41,416 nucleotides of DNA from JAXGPP01 sp964436865 (GCA_964436865.1 CAYTFK010000024.1:1-41416); one strand, 5' to 3'; positions 8,533 through 17,405 are shown, counted from the stretch's first letter. Notes: a model not told the origin generated them from the letters alone. Numbers and translations are program-made.

Positions 8533-9279
8533 ATGCGATATCGCCCGATCTTCCTGCGAGCCGTCACGGCTCTTCTGCTGGCCGCACTCCTTGCAGCAGT
8601 CGTTCTCTTCCCGGCGGCAGAGGATAAACTGATTTATGCACTGGAGCGGCTCCGTGATATGGGATGGTGGGGTGCCGCGCTATGGGGGACGCTGTACATC
8701 GTCACTTGCACGTTGATGCTCCCCGGCTCACCGCTTACCGTGGGGGCTGGATACGCCTTCGGCCTATGGATCGGCACTGTAGTGGCTATGATTGGCAGCA
8801 CGGCCGGGGCGTCGGCCGTCTTCCTGATCAGCCGGACCGTCGCCAGGCGATGGATTGAGCGCAAAATCGCCTCGCGGGCGTGGTTCGGCGCATTGGATCG
8901 GGCCGTAAAGCAGCAAGGGTTTCGCATCGTTTTCCTGCTACGATTCTCACCACTCTTTCCGTTCAACGTGATGAACTACGTCCTCGCACTGACCGCGATT
9001 TCGTTCCGGCAATACTTGACGGGGTCGTTTCTTGGAATGCTCCCCGGAACGTTCCTGTTCGTCTACTTCGGCACGATGGCGAAGGGACTGGCAGAGATTG
9101 TCACTGGCGACTGGAAGGGAGATAGCAGCCACCTTGTCCTGCTCGCCGGCGGACTGGTCGTCACTCTCGTCGGCACGGTGGCGGTCGGGGTCGTGGCTAA
9201 ACGCGCCCTGGCAAGAGAACTCGCCATTAATAGAGATAGTTCGAGCGAAGACCCTGCCGCGATGGAGGAAGCCGCGTGA
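8533..9279 (+). CDS. VTT-domain (TVP38/TMEM64, DedA-like) membrane protein
   Basis: This 248-residue integral membrane protein shows the VTT (SNARE-associated) pattern. It has an N-terminal transmembrane helix (~9-27), the re-entrant-type segment LPGSPLTVGAGYAFG (~62-76), a glycine-rich helix, the conserved R-x-SP-x-x-PFNVMNY (~137-147), G-x-x-PGTFLFVYFG (~168-178) and a last helix near 204-225. Eukaryotic relatives are lipid scramblases, and bacterial DedA proteins move or recycle lipid carriers, so inner-membrane lipid handling is expected; the substrate is not known. The Shine-Dalgarno sequence before 8533 is weak. It overlaps the next gene in a GTGA junction (9276-9279), indicating translational coupling to rpiA. 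It is divergent from the glycosidase/GT4 operon. Confidence 0.88.
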   Translation: MRYRPIFLRAVTALLLAALLAAVVLFPAAEDKLIYALERLRDMGWWGAALWGTLYIVTCTLMLPGSPLTVGAGYAFGLWIGTVVAMIGSTAGASAVFLISRTVARRWIERKIASRAWFGALDRAVKQQGFRIVFLLRFSPLFPFNVMNYVLALTAISFRQYLTGSFLGMLPGTFLFVYFGTMAKGLAEIVTGDWKGDSSHLVLLAGGLVVTLVGTVAVGVVAKRALARELAINRDSSSEDPAAMEEAA

Positions 9280-9968
9280 CACCACCTGGCGAAGGCTATG
9301 GAGCGCTGGTCCGCCGCGCCCTCGAATGGGTCGAGGAAGGAATGACCGTCGGGCTGGGGTCAGGCGCGACCGCGGCGGCATTCATCCGTGCATTGGCGAA
9401 ACAAGTTCACCGCGGTTTCCGGATGCAAGGTGTCTCGACTTCCCGAGCCTCGGCAACACTCGCCGCCGATTGCGGGATTCCACTCGTCGATTTCGACGAG
9501 ATCGACCTGATCGACATCACGATTGATGGCGCGGACGAGGTCGATCCACGGCTCGACCTAATCAAGGGGAAGGGAGGAGCCATGGTTCGCGAGAAGATCG
9601 TCGCCGCTGCTTCGCGCCGGTTGGTGATTATTGTGGATCAGCGAAAAATCGTGGAGCGGCTGGGAACGCACGGCACTTTGCCTGTGGAAGTGGTCCCGTT
9701 CGGACTCACCCCCTGCTGCCGGCGGCTGGCCGACGCGGGATTGTCGCCGCAGCCTCGCTACGAAGGCGAGAACTTGCTCGTCACCGACAATGGCAATTAC
9801 ATCATCGACTGTCGGACCGGGCCGCTCGACAGCCCGGCGGCGATGGAGCGGATGCTCAACGACACGCCGGGCGTGGTCGGGACGGGACTATTCCTGCAAA
9901 TGGCGGATGCGGTGCTTGTCGCCCGCAGCGATGAGGTCGAGACACTCACGCGTGCGAAGTCGGCCTGA
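9276..9968 (+). CDS. rpiA: Ribose-5-phosphate isomerase A
   Basis: This 230-residue protein is the normal length for RpiA, which interconverts ribose 5-phosphate and ribulose 5-phosphate in the non-oxidative pentose phosphate pathway in the cytoplasm. Diagnostic segments are GLGSGATA near residues 26-33, the active-site DGADEVDP (~84-91) and KGKGGAMVREK (~97-107), whose lysine and glutamate belong to the catalytic site, plus the conserved end region GVVGTGLF. It starts at a GTG that overlaps the VTT stop by 4 nt, so it is probably translated by re-initiation. No separate promoter is visible. Its coupling to a membrane lipid protein looks like operon economy rather than shared function. Confidence 0.95.
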   Translation: MTPPGEGYGALVRRALEWVEEGMTVGLGSGATAAAFIRALAKQVHRGFRMQGVSTSRASATLAADCGIPLVDFDEIDLIDITIDGADEVDPRLDLIKGKGGAMVREKIVAAASRRLVIIVDQRKIVERLGTHGTLPVEVVPFGLTPCCRRLADAGLSPQPRYEGENLLVTDNGNYIIDCRTGPLDSPAAMERMLNDTPGVVGTGLFLQMADAVLVARSDEVETLTRAKSA

Positions 9969-9974
9969 GCGGAG

Positions 9975-10220
9975 TCAGGCTGCTTTCTCGCTGACCGCTT
10001 GAATCTGCTTGAGCGAACGGCCAAGCTTCTTACGCGGCGCCGCCGTGCCGATTGCCCGCGGAGGACCGCTGGCCCCGTTTTCGCGAAACACCTCCAGCAG
10101 ATGTTGCTGGGCTTCCTGCGTCTCGTGCGGCATGCCCATCTGTCCGACGGCGTCGGAAACGCCTAGAAGCACCGATTGGCGGACACTCGTGCGAATCCAT
10201 TCGAAGAAATTGAAATTCAC
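9975..10220 (-). CDS. Small uncharacterised protein with an N-terminal NFFEWIR motif
   Basis: I prefer the GTG at 10220 as start because GGAGGGAG lies just upstream. That gives 81 residues beginning VNFNFFEWIRTSVRQSVLLG. The frame is also open to an ATG at 10250 and beyond, but those starts have poor ribosome-binding sites. The first ~30 residues look amphipathic-helical (EWIRTSVRQSVLLGVSDAVG), and the C-terminal ~35 are basic and low in complexity (PRKKLGRSLKQIQ). I do not recognise a domain. From memory, similar short proteins occur in planctomycetes, but I cannot check this. It ends 6 nt from the convergent rpiA stop, so no strong bidirectional terminator separates them. Function unknown. 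Confidence 0.6.
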   Translation of the reverse strand: MNFNFFEWIRTSVRQSVLLGVSDAVGQMGMPHETQEAQQHLLEVFRENGASGPPRAIGTAAPRKKLGRSLKQIQAVSEKAA

Positions 10221-10397
10221 GGGTCTGGCTCCCTCCAAATCCAATCGCATACTGTCCACGGGCCGCACGTCCGGCACGGGCGGCGGGAGGATAGCGACTT
10301 CTGGAACCAATGTCCAGACGAATGGTCAAGCAAAATGGGTGTCATGGGGAGCTGACCGGGGGGGAGGCAGATCCACAAGCACTACCCTGAATCGCGC

Positions 10398-11399
10398 TCA
10401 GACAATGTCCGCATGGCGGGCAAGGATGTCGTCGACCAGACCGATATCCTCGGGACTCAGTTCAACGTCGCCGCCGACGGCGTTTTCTTGCACCTGCTGA
10501 CGGTTTCGGGCGCCGCACAGCACATGGGTAAGCCCCGGTTGCTGCAGCGTCCATGCAATGACCAGTTGAGCCGGCGAAAGCCGGTAACGTTCGGCAATTG
10601 GTTGCATCTGGTGAAGCATCACCGCGATGCGGCGACGGTTCGCAACGGAGAAACGGGGCAGCGCGGCCCGGTGATCGCCTGGGTTCAACGTCCGGTCGGG
10701 ACCGAACTTGCCGGTCAACAGCCCACGGGCGAGGGGTGAGTAGGCTAACACCGCCACGCCGTGCTGGCGGCAGTAGGGCAACTGGTCGCGCTCGATCTGG
10801 CGATCGATCATCGAGTAGGGTTCCTGGTCCGAATCGAGCGGACCGACACGGCGGTAGCGGCCAAGATCCTGCGCGGTTGCATTGCAGACGCCGATCGCCC
10901 GGATCTTGCCCTGCTGCTTGAGGTCCATCAGTGCGCCCATCGTGTCCTCGACCGGCGTCGTCGGGTCCTGCCAGTGGGTCTGGTAAAGATCGACGTGGTC
11001 GGTACCGAGACGCTTGAGACTGTCTTCCAGCTCACGGCGGATCGAATCGGGCCGGGCGCAAACGTGGATCGCGATGTGACCGTGGGGATCGGGCCCCGCG
11101 GCGTTGGAGCGGAACTTGAGCTGGCCGCAAGTGGGATCGCAGACCATCGTACACTTGGTGGCCAGGAGGGCACGCTCACGGCGGTCGCGGACTGCCCGAC
11201 CGACGATCTCCTCGGAAAGCCCGAAACCGTAGATGGCCGCGGTATCGATGAGGTTGATTCCCTGGTCGAGCGCCGCGTGGATCGCATCGATGGCGTCACC
11301 TTCGTCAGCGCCGCCCCACATCCAGCCGCCGATTGCCCAGGCGCCGAATCCGATCACCGAGGCTTCGATTCCCGACGGTCCCAATGGTCGTGTTCGCAT
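10398..11399 (-). CDS. Aldo/keto reductase
   Basis: The 333-residue protein is a TIM-barrel NADPH-dependent aldo/keto reductase. The catalytic tetrad is visible: Asp52 (NLIDTA), Tyr57 (AIYG), Lys82 (ATKCT) and His142 (QTHWQD). C-terminal cofactor-binding residues follow the usual pattern near THVLCGARNRQQVQEN. The length fits the YghZ/Tas-like branch. An unusual cysteine-containing insert between strands 3 and 4 (~84-113) is longer than in minimal family members. GGGAGAAG sits upstream of the ATG at 11399. It is cytoplasmic and reduces carbonyls of unknown identity. The gene stands alone, with 177 nt to the small gene downstream and a 383-nt divergent gap to the cstA-like gene. Confidence 0.9.
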   Translation of the reverse strand: MRTRPLGPSGIEASVIGFGAWAIGGWMWGGADEGDAIDAIHAALDQGINLIDTAAIYGFGLSEEIVGRAVRDRRERALLATKCTMVCDPTCGQLKFRSNAAGPDPHGHIAIHVCARPDSIRRELEDSLKRLGTDHVDLYQTHWQDPTTPVEDTMGALMDLKQQGKIRAIGVCNATAQDLGRYRRVGPLDSDQEPYSMIDRQIERDQLPYCRQHGVAVLAYSPLARGLLTGKFGPDRTLNPGDHRAALPRFSVANRRRIAVMLHQMQPIAERYRLSPAQLVIAWTLQQPGLTHVLCGARNRQQVQENAVGGDVELSPEDIGLVDDILARHADIV

Positions 11400-11782
11400 G
11401 AGTCGCTTCTCCCAAGCTGCGTCTTCGTCCCATGATCTACGTCACAATTGTATCGCTCTGGCGGGCGACCAACGAGTGCCTGCGGGCGGAGAGGCACCAC
11501 ATCGTCGGCGGCATCACGATCGGAGCAGGCGATATCCTCGGCAGTGGATCGGCGAAACCGATCTTGCGAGAGGCTGTACTGGATGCGGACACTCGGGCAA
11601 TCCATCACCCCGTGGATTCCGGCTCCGCCGCTCGCGTCTTCCAAACAGGTCAACTGGCATCTCCGAATTGCGTTCGGCGACCGAAAGCGCGATAATCGAA
11701 GCCAGCCGGGCAGTGAGATGCGCTCGCGGAGCCCCGTGGTCGTCGGGAATTGGGCAGCAATGTCGCTCATCGGGAGGCGGGA
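11400..11782. other. Divergent intergenic region, no convincing gene
   Basis: This 383-nt gap separates the aldo/keto reductase (minus) from the cstA-like gene (plus). Both outgoing genes have purine-rich Shine-Dalgarno sequences at its edges. On the minus strand a TACAAT hexamer lies 50-60 nt upstream of the reductase start and could be a -10 box, but no well-spaced -35 is seen. Open frames inside show no recognisable protein features. Confidence 0.4.
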
Positions 11783-13321
11783 ATGGTCGCTTTCATTTGT
11801 GGTCTGCTGTTTCTCTTTGGTGGATACGTCTTCTACGGCAGGTTGACCCAATCGGCAGTCAAGCCCGACCCCAGCAGGATGACGCCGGCCTATGCGCGAT
11901 CAGACGGTGTGGACTACGTGCCGATGGCAACATGGCGGGTGTACCTGGTCCAGTTGCTCAATATCGCCGGATTGGGACCGGTTTTCGGGCCCATCCTCGG
12001 AGCACTGTGGGGCCCTCAGGTGTTTCTATGGGTGGTGTTCGGCTGTGTGCTGGGAGGGGCGGTTCACGATTTCCTTGTCGGCGCCATGTCAATTCGCAAC
12101 GACGGTGCCGGACTACCCGACCTCATCGGCCACTACCTGGGCACGGCCGCCAGACATTTCTCCACCATGTTCATTCTGCTGCTGATGCTGCTGGTGGGAA
12201 CGGTATTCGTTAAGGGGCCGGCGCTGCTGCTCGTCGAACTGCTCCCGGCTGAGACCGTCGGATCGTGGTTCGGCACCGGTGGCTCGTTGTGGCTCCAATC
12301 ATCGATCTTCGGCTTATCGGCATGGCTGTGGATCGTCATGCTGGCCATTTACTTGTACTACGTTCTGGCCACGATGCTTCCCATCGACGCTATCATCGGC
12401 CGTTTCTATCCCTTCTTTGCTGCGGCCCTGTTGGTGATGGTGACCGGGCTCGGCTTCGCCCTGCTCACAGGCCACATCGCCGTGCCCGAGTTTACGCTCA
12501 CGAACCTGCATCCCAAGCAATTGCCCGTCTGGCCGCTGATCTTCATCACAGTGAGCTGCGGGGCAGTGAGCGGCTTTCATGCCACGCAAAGCCCGCTTAT
12601 GGCGCGCTGCCTGAAAAGCGAGAAGCACATGCGAGCCGTGTTCTACGGGGCGATGATTGCCGAGGGTGTCATCGCCCTCATCTGGGCGGCCGTCGCACAG
12701 GGCTTCTATGGCGGCAGCCAAGGGCTGGCGGCGGCTCTCAGCAGCGGGGGCCCGGGGAAGATTGTCCACGACGCCTGCTTCCAGACGATGGGACTCGTTG
12801 GAGGGATTCTCGCCGTCCTGGGCGTGGTGGTGTTGCCGATCACCTCGGGCGACACGGCGTTCCGCGTCGCCCGATTGACCCTGGCCGACTATTTTCGCGT
12901 TCCTCAGGGTCGCCTTCTCAACCGCTATATTCTGGCGGTTCCGCTGTTCGGGCTGTCGTTCGCCTTGAACTTCGTCAATTTCGATATCATCTGGAGGTAT
13001 TTCGGCTGGGCCAATCAGGCTCTCGCGGCGGTCGCCCTATGGACCGGAGCCGTCTTTCTTGCCCGCCGCGGCAGCCGCTGGTGGCTGGCGTTCATCCCGG
13101 CCGTGTTTATGACCGTCGTTACGACATCCTACATCCTCGTAGAGGACGTAGGTTTTGGGCTCAGCCAGCGTGTCGGTGCCGTCCTCGGCATGATGGCCGG
13201 CGCAACCGCGGCCGCGGTTTTCCTGTGGATGCTGCCTCGGCTCGAGCCGGAGGAAGACAAGCCGGCAATCGTCGGCCGCGCAACGGACGCGGAACGCTCC
13301 ACTGATTGCCTTGCCTGCTGA
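11783..13321 (+). CDS. Carbon starvation protein CstA family transporter (short form)
   Basis: The 512-residue polytopic protein has about 12 or more hydrophobic segments. Signature regions include HDFLVGAMSIRNDGAGLPDLIG (split here as HDFLVGAMS near residue 92 and GAGLPDLIG), GTVFVKGPALLL and HATQSPLMARCLKSE (~267-281). The CstA family takes up peptides or pyruvate during carbon limitation. E. coli CstA is about 700 residues, so this is a compact version that keeps the core and lacks extra C-terminal helices. The start at 11783 follows GGGAGGCGGG directly; an upstream extension to 11750 is possible but has no such site. It converges on the kinase gene with 21 nt between stops. No local regulator is present. 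Confidence 0.87.
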   Translation: MVAFICGLLFLFGGYVFYGRLTQSAVKPDPSRMTPAYARSDGVDYVPMATWRVYLVQLLNIAGLGPVFGPILGALWGPQVFLWVVFGCVLGGAVHDFLVGAMSIRNDGAGLPDLIGHYLGTAARHFSTMFILLLMLLVGTVFVKGPALLLVELLPAETVGSWFGTGGSLWLQSSIFGLSAWLWIVMLAIYLYYVLATMLPIDAIIGRFYPFFAAALLVMVTGLGFALLTGHIAVPEFTLTNLHPKQLPVWPLIFITVSCGAVSGFHATQSPLMARCLKSEKHMRAVFYGAMIAEGVIALIWAAVAQGFYGGSQGLAAALSSGGPGKIVHDACFQTMGLVGGILAVLGVVVLPITSGDTAFRVARLTLADYFRVPQGRLLNRYILAVPLFGLSFALNFVNFDIIWRYFGWANQALAAVALWTGAVFLARRGSRWWLAFIPAVFMTVVTTSYILVEDVGFGLSQRVGAVLGMMAGATAAAVFLWMLPRLEPEEDKPAIVGRATDAERSTDCLAC

Positions 13322-13342
13322 ATGTCGGATTGCCGCGCTGAC

Positions 13343-16300
13343 TCAGCGCACGCCACGCTCGCTGGCGGGCCGCCAGTCGAAGAGGGTGAGGCTGCCATCG
13401 TGATGGCAAAGCAACCGGCGGCCATCAGGCCAAAACGTCAGCATGCGGTTTGAGCCGAAATCATCGCCGAGTTGACATACCTCCTGACCGGTCGCCAGGT
13501 TCCATACTTTGACCGCTCCGTGTTCGTCGCCGGTCACCAGGGAGCGGCCGTCGGGCGCGAAAGCCATGGCGCTGATTCGATCGCGATGTCCGGAAAGGAC
13601 AAACCGTTGCCGGCCGGAGAGCACGTCCCAGACGATGATCTGCCGATCACTCTGGACAGCTGCGGCGACTCGACCGTCGAGACTCAGGGCAAATGGGTGC
13701 GTCGTGCCGCGCCCACCGTGGAGCACGCGTTCGGCTCGGCCCATACGAACATCGAGTATCAGAACGTCGTCGCCGCTGGGGGCGAGTAACCATCGAGCAT
13801 CGGGGGTAAATCCAAGTCCGTTGCACATCGGCACCGGAACTGCGGCAAGGGGCTCGGCGCGTCCGGCGACTTCGAGGATTCGCACGATATCGCGTCGGCG
13901 ATCATCGGCATCGCTGCACTTGACCGCCAACAACGAGCCGTCGCGAGAGAAATGGAGCAATGAAATCGACTGCGAGAATTTCCAGTTCGCCACACGCTCG
14001 CGGCTGCCCAGGTTCCAGATGGCGACCGCGCCCTCGTCGTTACCGGCGGCAACGAGTTGACCGTCGTCCGATGCAGCGATCTCCCGCCAGGCGCCCTCCG
14101 CCAGGCAGACTGGTTCCTCTCCCGAAGGCGCGTCCGGCTGTTCCGTCATTGACGGTCCGCTGCCGTCGAGGGTTGAGAGCAGCGGCGAGAGCCTCCACAG
14201 CAGGATTTCTCCTCGCGCCCCGCAGGTGGCGAGCATTGACCGCCGCCAGACAAGGGCAACGGCCGGACCATCGAAATAGCCGATTCGGCCGCGTGCCGAC
14301 CGCTGACCGATGTGCCAGAGGTACACTTGTCCGTCCCAGCCGGCGGAGACGACATCGCAGCCATCGCGCGACACCGCCAGCGACATTGCTCGATCGTCGT
14401 GCGCCGGCCATGCGCGGCGAGGCGGGTTCAATTCCTGCTGGGCCGATGCCACGGGCTCGGCGGGAAGTCGCCAGTAGCGGATCGCACCGCCGCGATCGGC
14501 AGTGAACACCGCCTGCGCGTCAGACGAAAACGCGGCGGCCTGGATGAAGTCGGGCGACAGGAATTCTCCGGCAATACGGCCGTCGGCGTGGCGTACATGG
14601 AGAAAACCGTCTCCGGTCCCCGCGGCAAACAGCGAGCCGTCGCGCGAGAAAGCAACGCACGCGACTTTCGATTCCTCGGTGAAGTCCAGTTCGATGCGGG
14701 CCGAGGCAATATCCCAAACCACTGTCCGCCGATCGATCGAGCCAGCGAGCAAACGGCTGCCGTCAGGTGATACGGCGATCGCGTCGATGGTATCGTTCGG
14801 ACCAACAAGCAGCCCTCGAGGCTTTCCGCTCTTGGGATCCCACAGCCGAACATGTGGTTCGTTTCCGCAGGAGGCCAGCAACTGTCCGCCGAGAACGAAA
14901 GCAACCTGATAAACGAGTCCGTCATGAGACTTGATCCTGAGAATCTCGCAGTTCGAGCGCAGATCCCACAAGCGAACCGTGCCATCGTCGCCCGCCGTCG
15001 CCAACGTGGAACCATCCGGAGAAAATGCCAGGCCATTGACCTCCCGCTGGCCCGTCGGGATCTGAAGCCGCTCTTCACCCGTGCGGCTGTCGAAAAGCCG
15101 AACCACCGCGTCGCCCCCCGCGGCCGCGATCAGACTGCCGTCCGGCGAATGGCAGACGAAGTACTGCGGGCAGCCGGTGCTGGCAATCGTCGCATGGTCG
15201 GCCTGGCCAAGCTGGCGCAGGTAATGCCACTCGAAACCGCGCAGATCGATGCCGCCGGATGGCTGCTCGTACCGCGAGAGAATCAGGTTTGCTTGCCGCC
15301 AATCCTGGTCGCTGATTGCCGCCGCCGCCAGTCGAATGTCGGACACATAGAGCAGTTCGGCGGCGGTCCGGGCGTATTTGCGGGCCTCGCGGGATTGGAC
15401 TTCGGCGACCTCAAGGGCTCCAGACATTTGCGAGTGGGCCCGCGCTACCAGAAGCGTACTGACAAAGAAGGCGATACTTGTCACCGCCAACAACAGGGCC
15501 AGCGTGGCGACCAGGCCGCTGCGGCGTCGAGACCACCTAGCCAAGCGCTCGAGTACGCCTGGGCGCTTCGCGACAATGGGCCGGTGCTCGGCAAAATTCC
15601 GCAGGTCCTCGGCCAGCGCGTCGGCCGACTGGTAGCGATCCGCCGGATCCCTGGCGATCGCCCTAAGGATGATCGTTTCGAGATCCCGTGGAATGGCCGG
15701 ATTGACCTGCCGCGGCCGCGGCACCTCACCATGCAGCACACGGCGCAGCACATCGGCCGGCTCTCCTGGCCCGAACGCGGGTTCGAGCGTGAGCAATTCG
15801 TACAGGGTGACGCCCAAAGAGTAGATGTCGGCGCGGCCATCGACGGGGGTACGCTGGCCTCTGGCCTGCTCCGGGCTCATGTACGGGATGGTGCCAAGGA
15901 GGTGGCCCGTCCGAGTCAATCCAACTTCGGTCTCGATCTGCGCGAGGCCAAAATCGGTCACCCATAGATGCCCGTCCGCATTCACCATCAGGTTCGAGGG
16001 CTTCACATCGCGGTGAACGACTCCCATCCGGTGCGCGTGGTCGAGGGCGTCAGCAGCCTGAATGCCGAGCCGCACAGCGGTCTGAACAAACAGCCGCCTG
16101 CTGGCCGAGTTGTTGTGCCCCGTGGGCCGCACCTTGTCGACTCCATCGCCCGCCGGCGGGCGGTGGGGTTGCGAGATATCCGCCCTGACGGCGGGCGAGG
16201 CGCCGGCAACGGTTCGAGTCGCGCGCAGCCACAGGTCGTCACCCGGTCCTTCGCGATCAGCGTCGTTCTCGCAACGCAGAGCATCGATGAGCGACGCGAG

Positions 16301-16735
16301 CGTTTGACCGGGTATATACTGCATCGCATAGTAGTGAACTCCTTCGTTGCATCCGACAGCGTAGACACTGACGATGTTCGGATGGTCCAGCACCGCGACG
16401 GAGCGCGCTTCATTGCGGAATCGCTGCAACTGTCGATCGTCGAGCGCGCTGGCCGCAGGCAGTGTCTTGAGCGCCACTTTACGTGCAAGCGAGACTTGTT
16501 CGGCCTCATACACTACTCCCATCCCGCCGCGACCGATCTCGCGGAGCAGGCGAAAGTCGCCGATCTGCCCGTCGGTGGGGGGCGCAAACGCGTGCGCGTC
16601 GCGGGACGTCGGATCGACATGGGCTGCTGGCGAGGCTATTTCGATGTGAGCCACCGCAGCAGCGGCACACTCCTGCGCGCGGTCCATCTGCCATTCAGCC
16701 TGCGAAGGCCAGCGGCCGACATCACCCATAAGCAT
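13343..16735 (-). CDS. Transmembrane Ser/Thr protein kinase with C-terminal WD40 propellers
   Basis: This 1130-residue protein has a Hanks-type kinase domain (~60-385): glycine loop GRGGMG (68-73), Lys90, HRDVKPSN (241-248, catalytic Asp243), DFG (261-263) and SPEQ (287-290). A ~55-residue low-complexity insert (~155-213) precedes helix E. A single transmembrane helix lies at ~407-431, then a helical linker containing DLRGFEWHYLR. After that come about 14 WD40-like repeats (~520-1120), enough for two seven-bladed propellers. The kinase should face the cytoplasm and the propellers the opposite side, if topology follows related receptor kinases. This architecture is widespread in planctomycetes. 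The ligand and substrates are unknown. Start choice between ATG 16735 and ATG 16729 is not decided by a clear Shine-Dalgarno. Confidence 0.93.
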   Translation of the reverse strand: MLMGDVGRWPSQAEWQMDRAQECAAAAVAHIEIASPAAHVDPTSRDAHAFAPPTDGQIGDFRLLREIGRGGMGVVYEAEQVSLARKVALKTLPAASALDDRQLQRFRNEARSVAVLDHPNIVSVYAVGCNEGVHYYAMQYIPGQTLASLIDALRCENDADREGPGDDLWLRATRTVAGASPAVRADISQPHRPPAGDGVDKVRPTGHNNSASRRLFVQTAVRLGIQAADALDHAHRMGVVHRDVKPSNLMVNADGHLWVTDFGLAQIETEVGLTRTGHLLGTIPYMSPEQARGQRTPVDGRADIYSLGVTLYELLTLEPAFGPGEPADVLRRVLHGEVPRPRQVNPAIPRDLETIILRAIARDPADRYQSADALAEDLRNFAEHRPIVAKRPGVLERLARWSRRRSGLVATLALLLAVTSIAFFVSTLLVARAHSQMSGALEVAEVQSREARKYARTAAELLYVSDIRLAAAAISDQDWRQANLILSRYEQPSGGIDLRGFEWHYLRQLGQADHATIASTGCPQYFVCHSPDGSLIAAAGGDAVVRLFDSRTGEERLQIPTGQREVNGLAFSPDGSTLATAGDDGTVRLWDLRSNCEILRIKSHDGLVYQVAFVLGGQLLASCGNEPHVRLWDPKSGKPRGLLVGPNDTIDAIAVSPDGSRLLAGSIDRRTVVWDIASARIELDFTEESKVACVAFSRDGSLFAAGTGDGFLHVRHADGRIAGEFLSPDFIQAAAFSSDAQAVFTADRGGAIRYWRLPAEPVASAQQELNPPRRAWPAHDDRAMSLAVSRDGCDVVSAGWDGQVYLWHIGQRSARGRIGYFDGPAVALVWRRSMLATCGARGEILLWRLSPLLSTLDGSGPSMTEQPDAPSGEEPVCLAEGAWREIAASDDGQLVAAGNDEGAVAIWNLGSRERVANWKFSQSISLLHFSRDGSLLAVKCSDADDRRRDIVRILEVAGRAEPLAAVPVPMCNGLGFTPDARWLLAPSGDDVLILDVRMGRAERVLHGGRGTTHPFALSLDGRVAAAVQSDRQIIVWDVLSGRQRFVLSGHRDRISAMAFAPDGRSLVTGDEHGAVKVWNLATGQEVCQLGDDFGSNRMLTFWPDGRRLLCHHDGSLTLFDWRPASERGVR
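16147..16162. repeat. Perfect 16-nt GC palindrome inside the kinase insert
   Basis: CGCCCGCC followed by GGCGGGCG forms an uninterrupted palindrome. About 20 nt further on, 16180-16194 holds a second stem with CCGCC and GGCGG arms. Both lie in the part encoding the low-complexity kinase insert (residues ~180-197). They may be a REP-like element tolerated in frame, or simply a by-product of Pro/Ala/Gly coding in GC-rich DNA. Confidence 0.4.
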
Positions 16736-17405
16736 CTACCCGGCAAAAGGGCCCGTTGCCCAATCGATTTGTCTTGCCCGTGGACTGGTGCCCGGGCGCC
16801 CCGGCAATCGACTGCGGGTGGCAGATCGCGGCCGATTTCGCCGGAATTATTGGTCCACACGGTCGACATGGCCAGTCGGAGGAAGCCGAAGGGGGGAAGA
16901 TACAGACCTCTCCCCCCACAGGATGCCGCTCGTACTCCCGCATTCCATGAGATAGGGGGCGCGTAGGCTCGCGGTAAAGCCGGGTAAATAGGGTTTGAGA
17001 TCGATCAGAAGTGGATCCGGCAGACGCTTGAGACGGCGCCGAACGAGTCTTGGACATTTGTGCCGATCGAAATGACTCCCACCGTCGGAAGACCGTCGGT
17101 TCCCAGGGCAAGGTTGGCTGAACTGAGTGAGTCGCCGGAGTCTCTGGGGAGACCCGTCATGAACCATAAAACGTTCACGCCACGCGAATCGCGTCGCGCC
17201 CGCTTGATGAAAACGCTGGGCGCGGGCACATACGACGAACTGATCCTGCTGTTCGCCCGTGCCGGGATGGTGTCTCCCGGGAAACGCGCCGCATCTGGGC
17301 AATCGCACCGAACGGCGACAGCCCCGCCGGTGAAGGGGTTCCCGATTCACAGTCCTGCACGTCGCGATTACTGCGAGGGAGAGAGCTTCCCTTCCGGCAC
17401 TGTCT
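16736..17405. other. 670-nt region between kinase and VOC genes, no convincing gene
   Basis: No frame here shows a recognisable protein. A plus-strand frame starting at ATG 17159 has an excellent GGGGAG site 7 nt upstream and a helical-looking start (MNHKTFTPRESRRARLMKTL), but it then turns low-complexity and runs into the 3' end of the opposed VOC gene. A G6A/TC6 inverted repeat (16891-16897 with 16911-16917) could form a hairpin. The kinase promoter must lie in this region, but I cannot place it. Confidence 0.4.

Noticed and set aside
16201..16230. GGTTCGAGTC resembling a tRNA T-arm
   Set aside because: No acceptor, D or anticodon stems around it, and it lies inside the kinase coding sequence.
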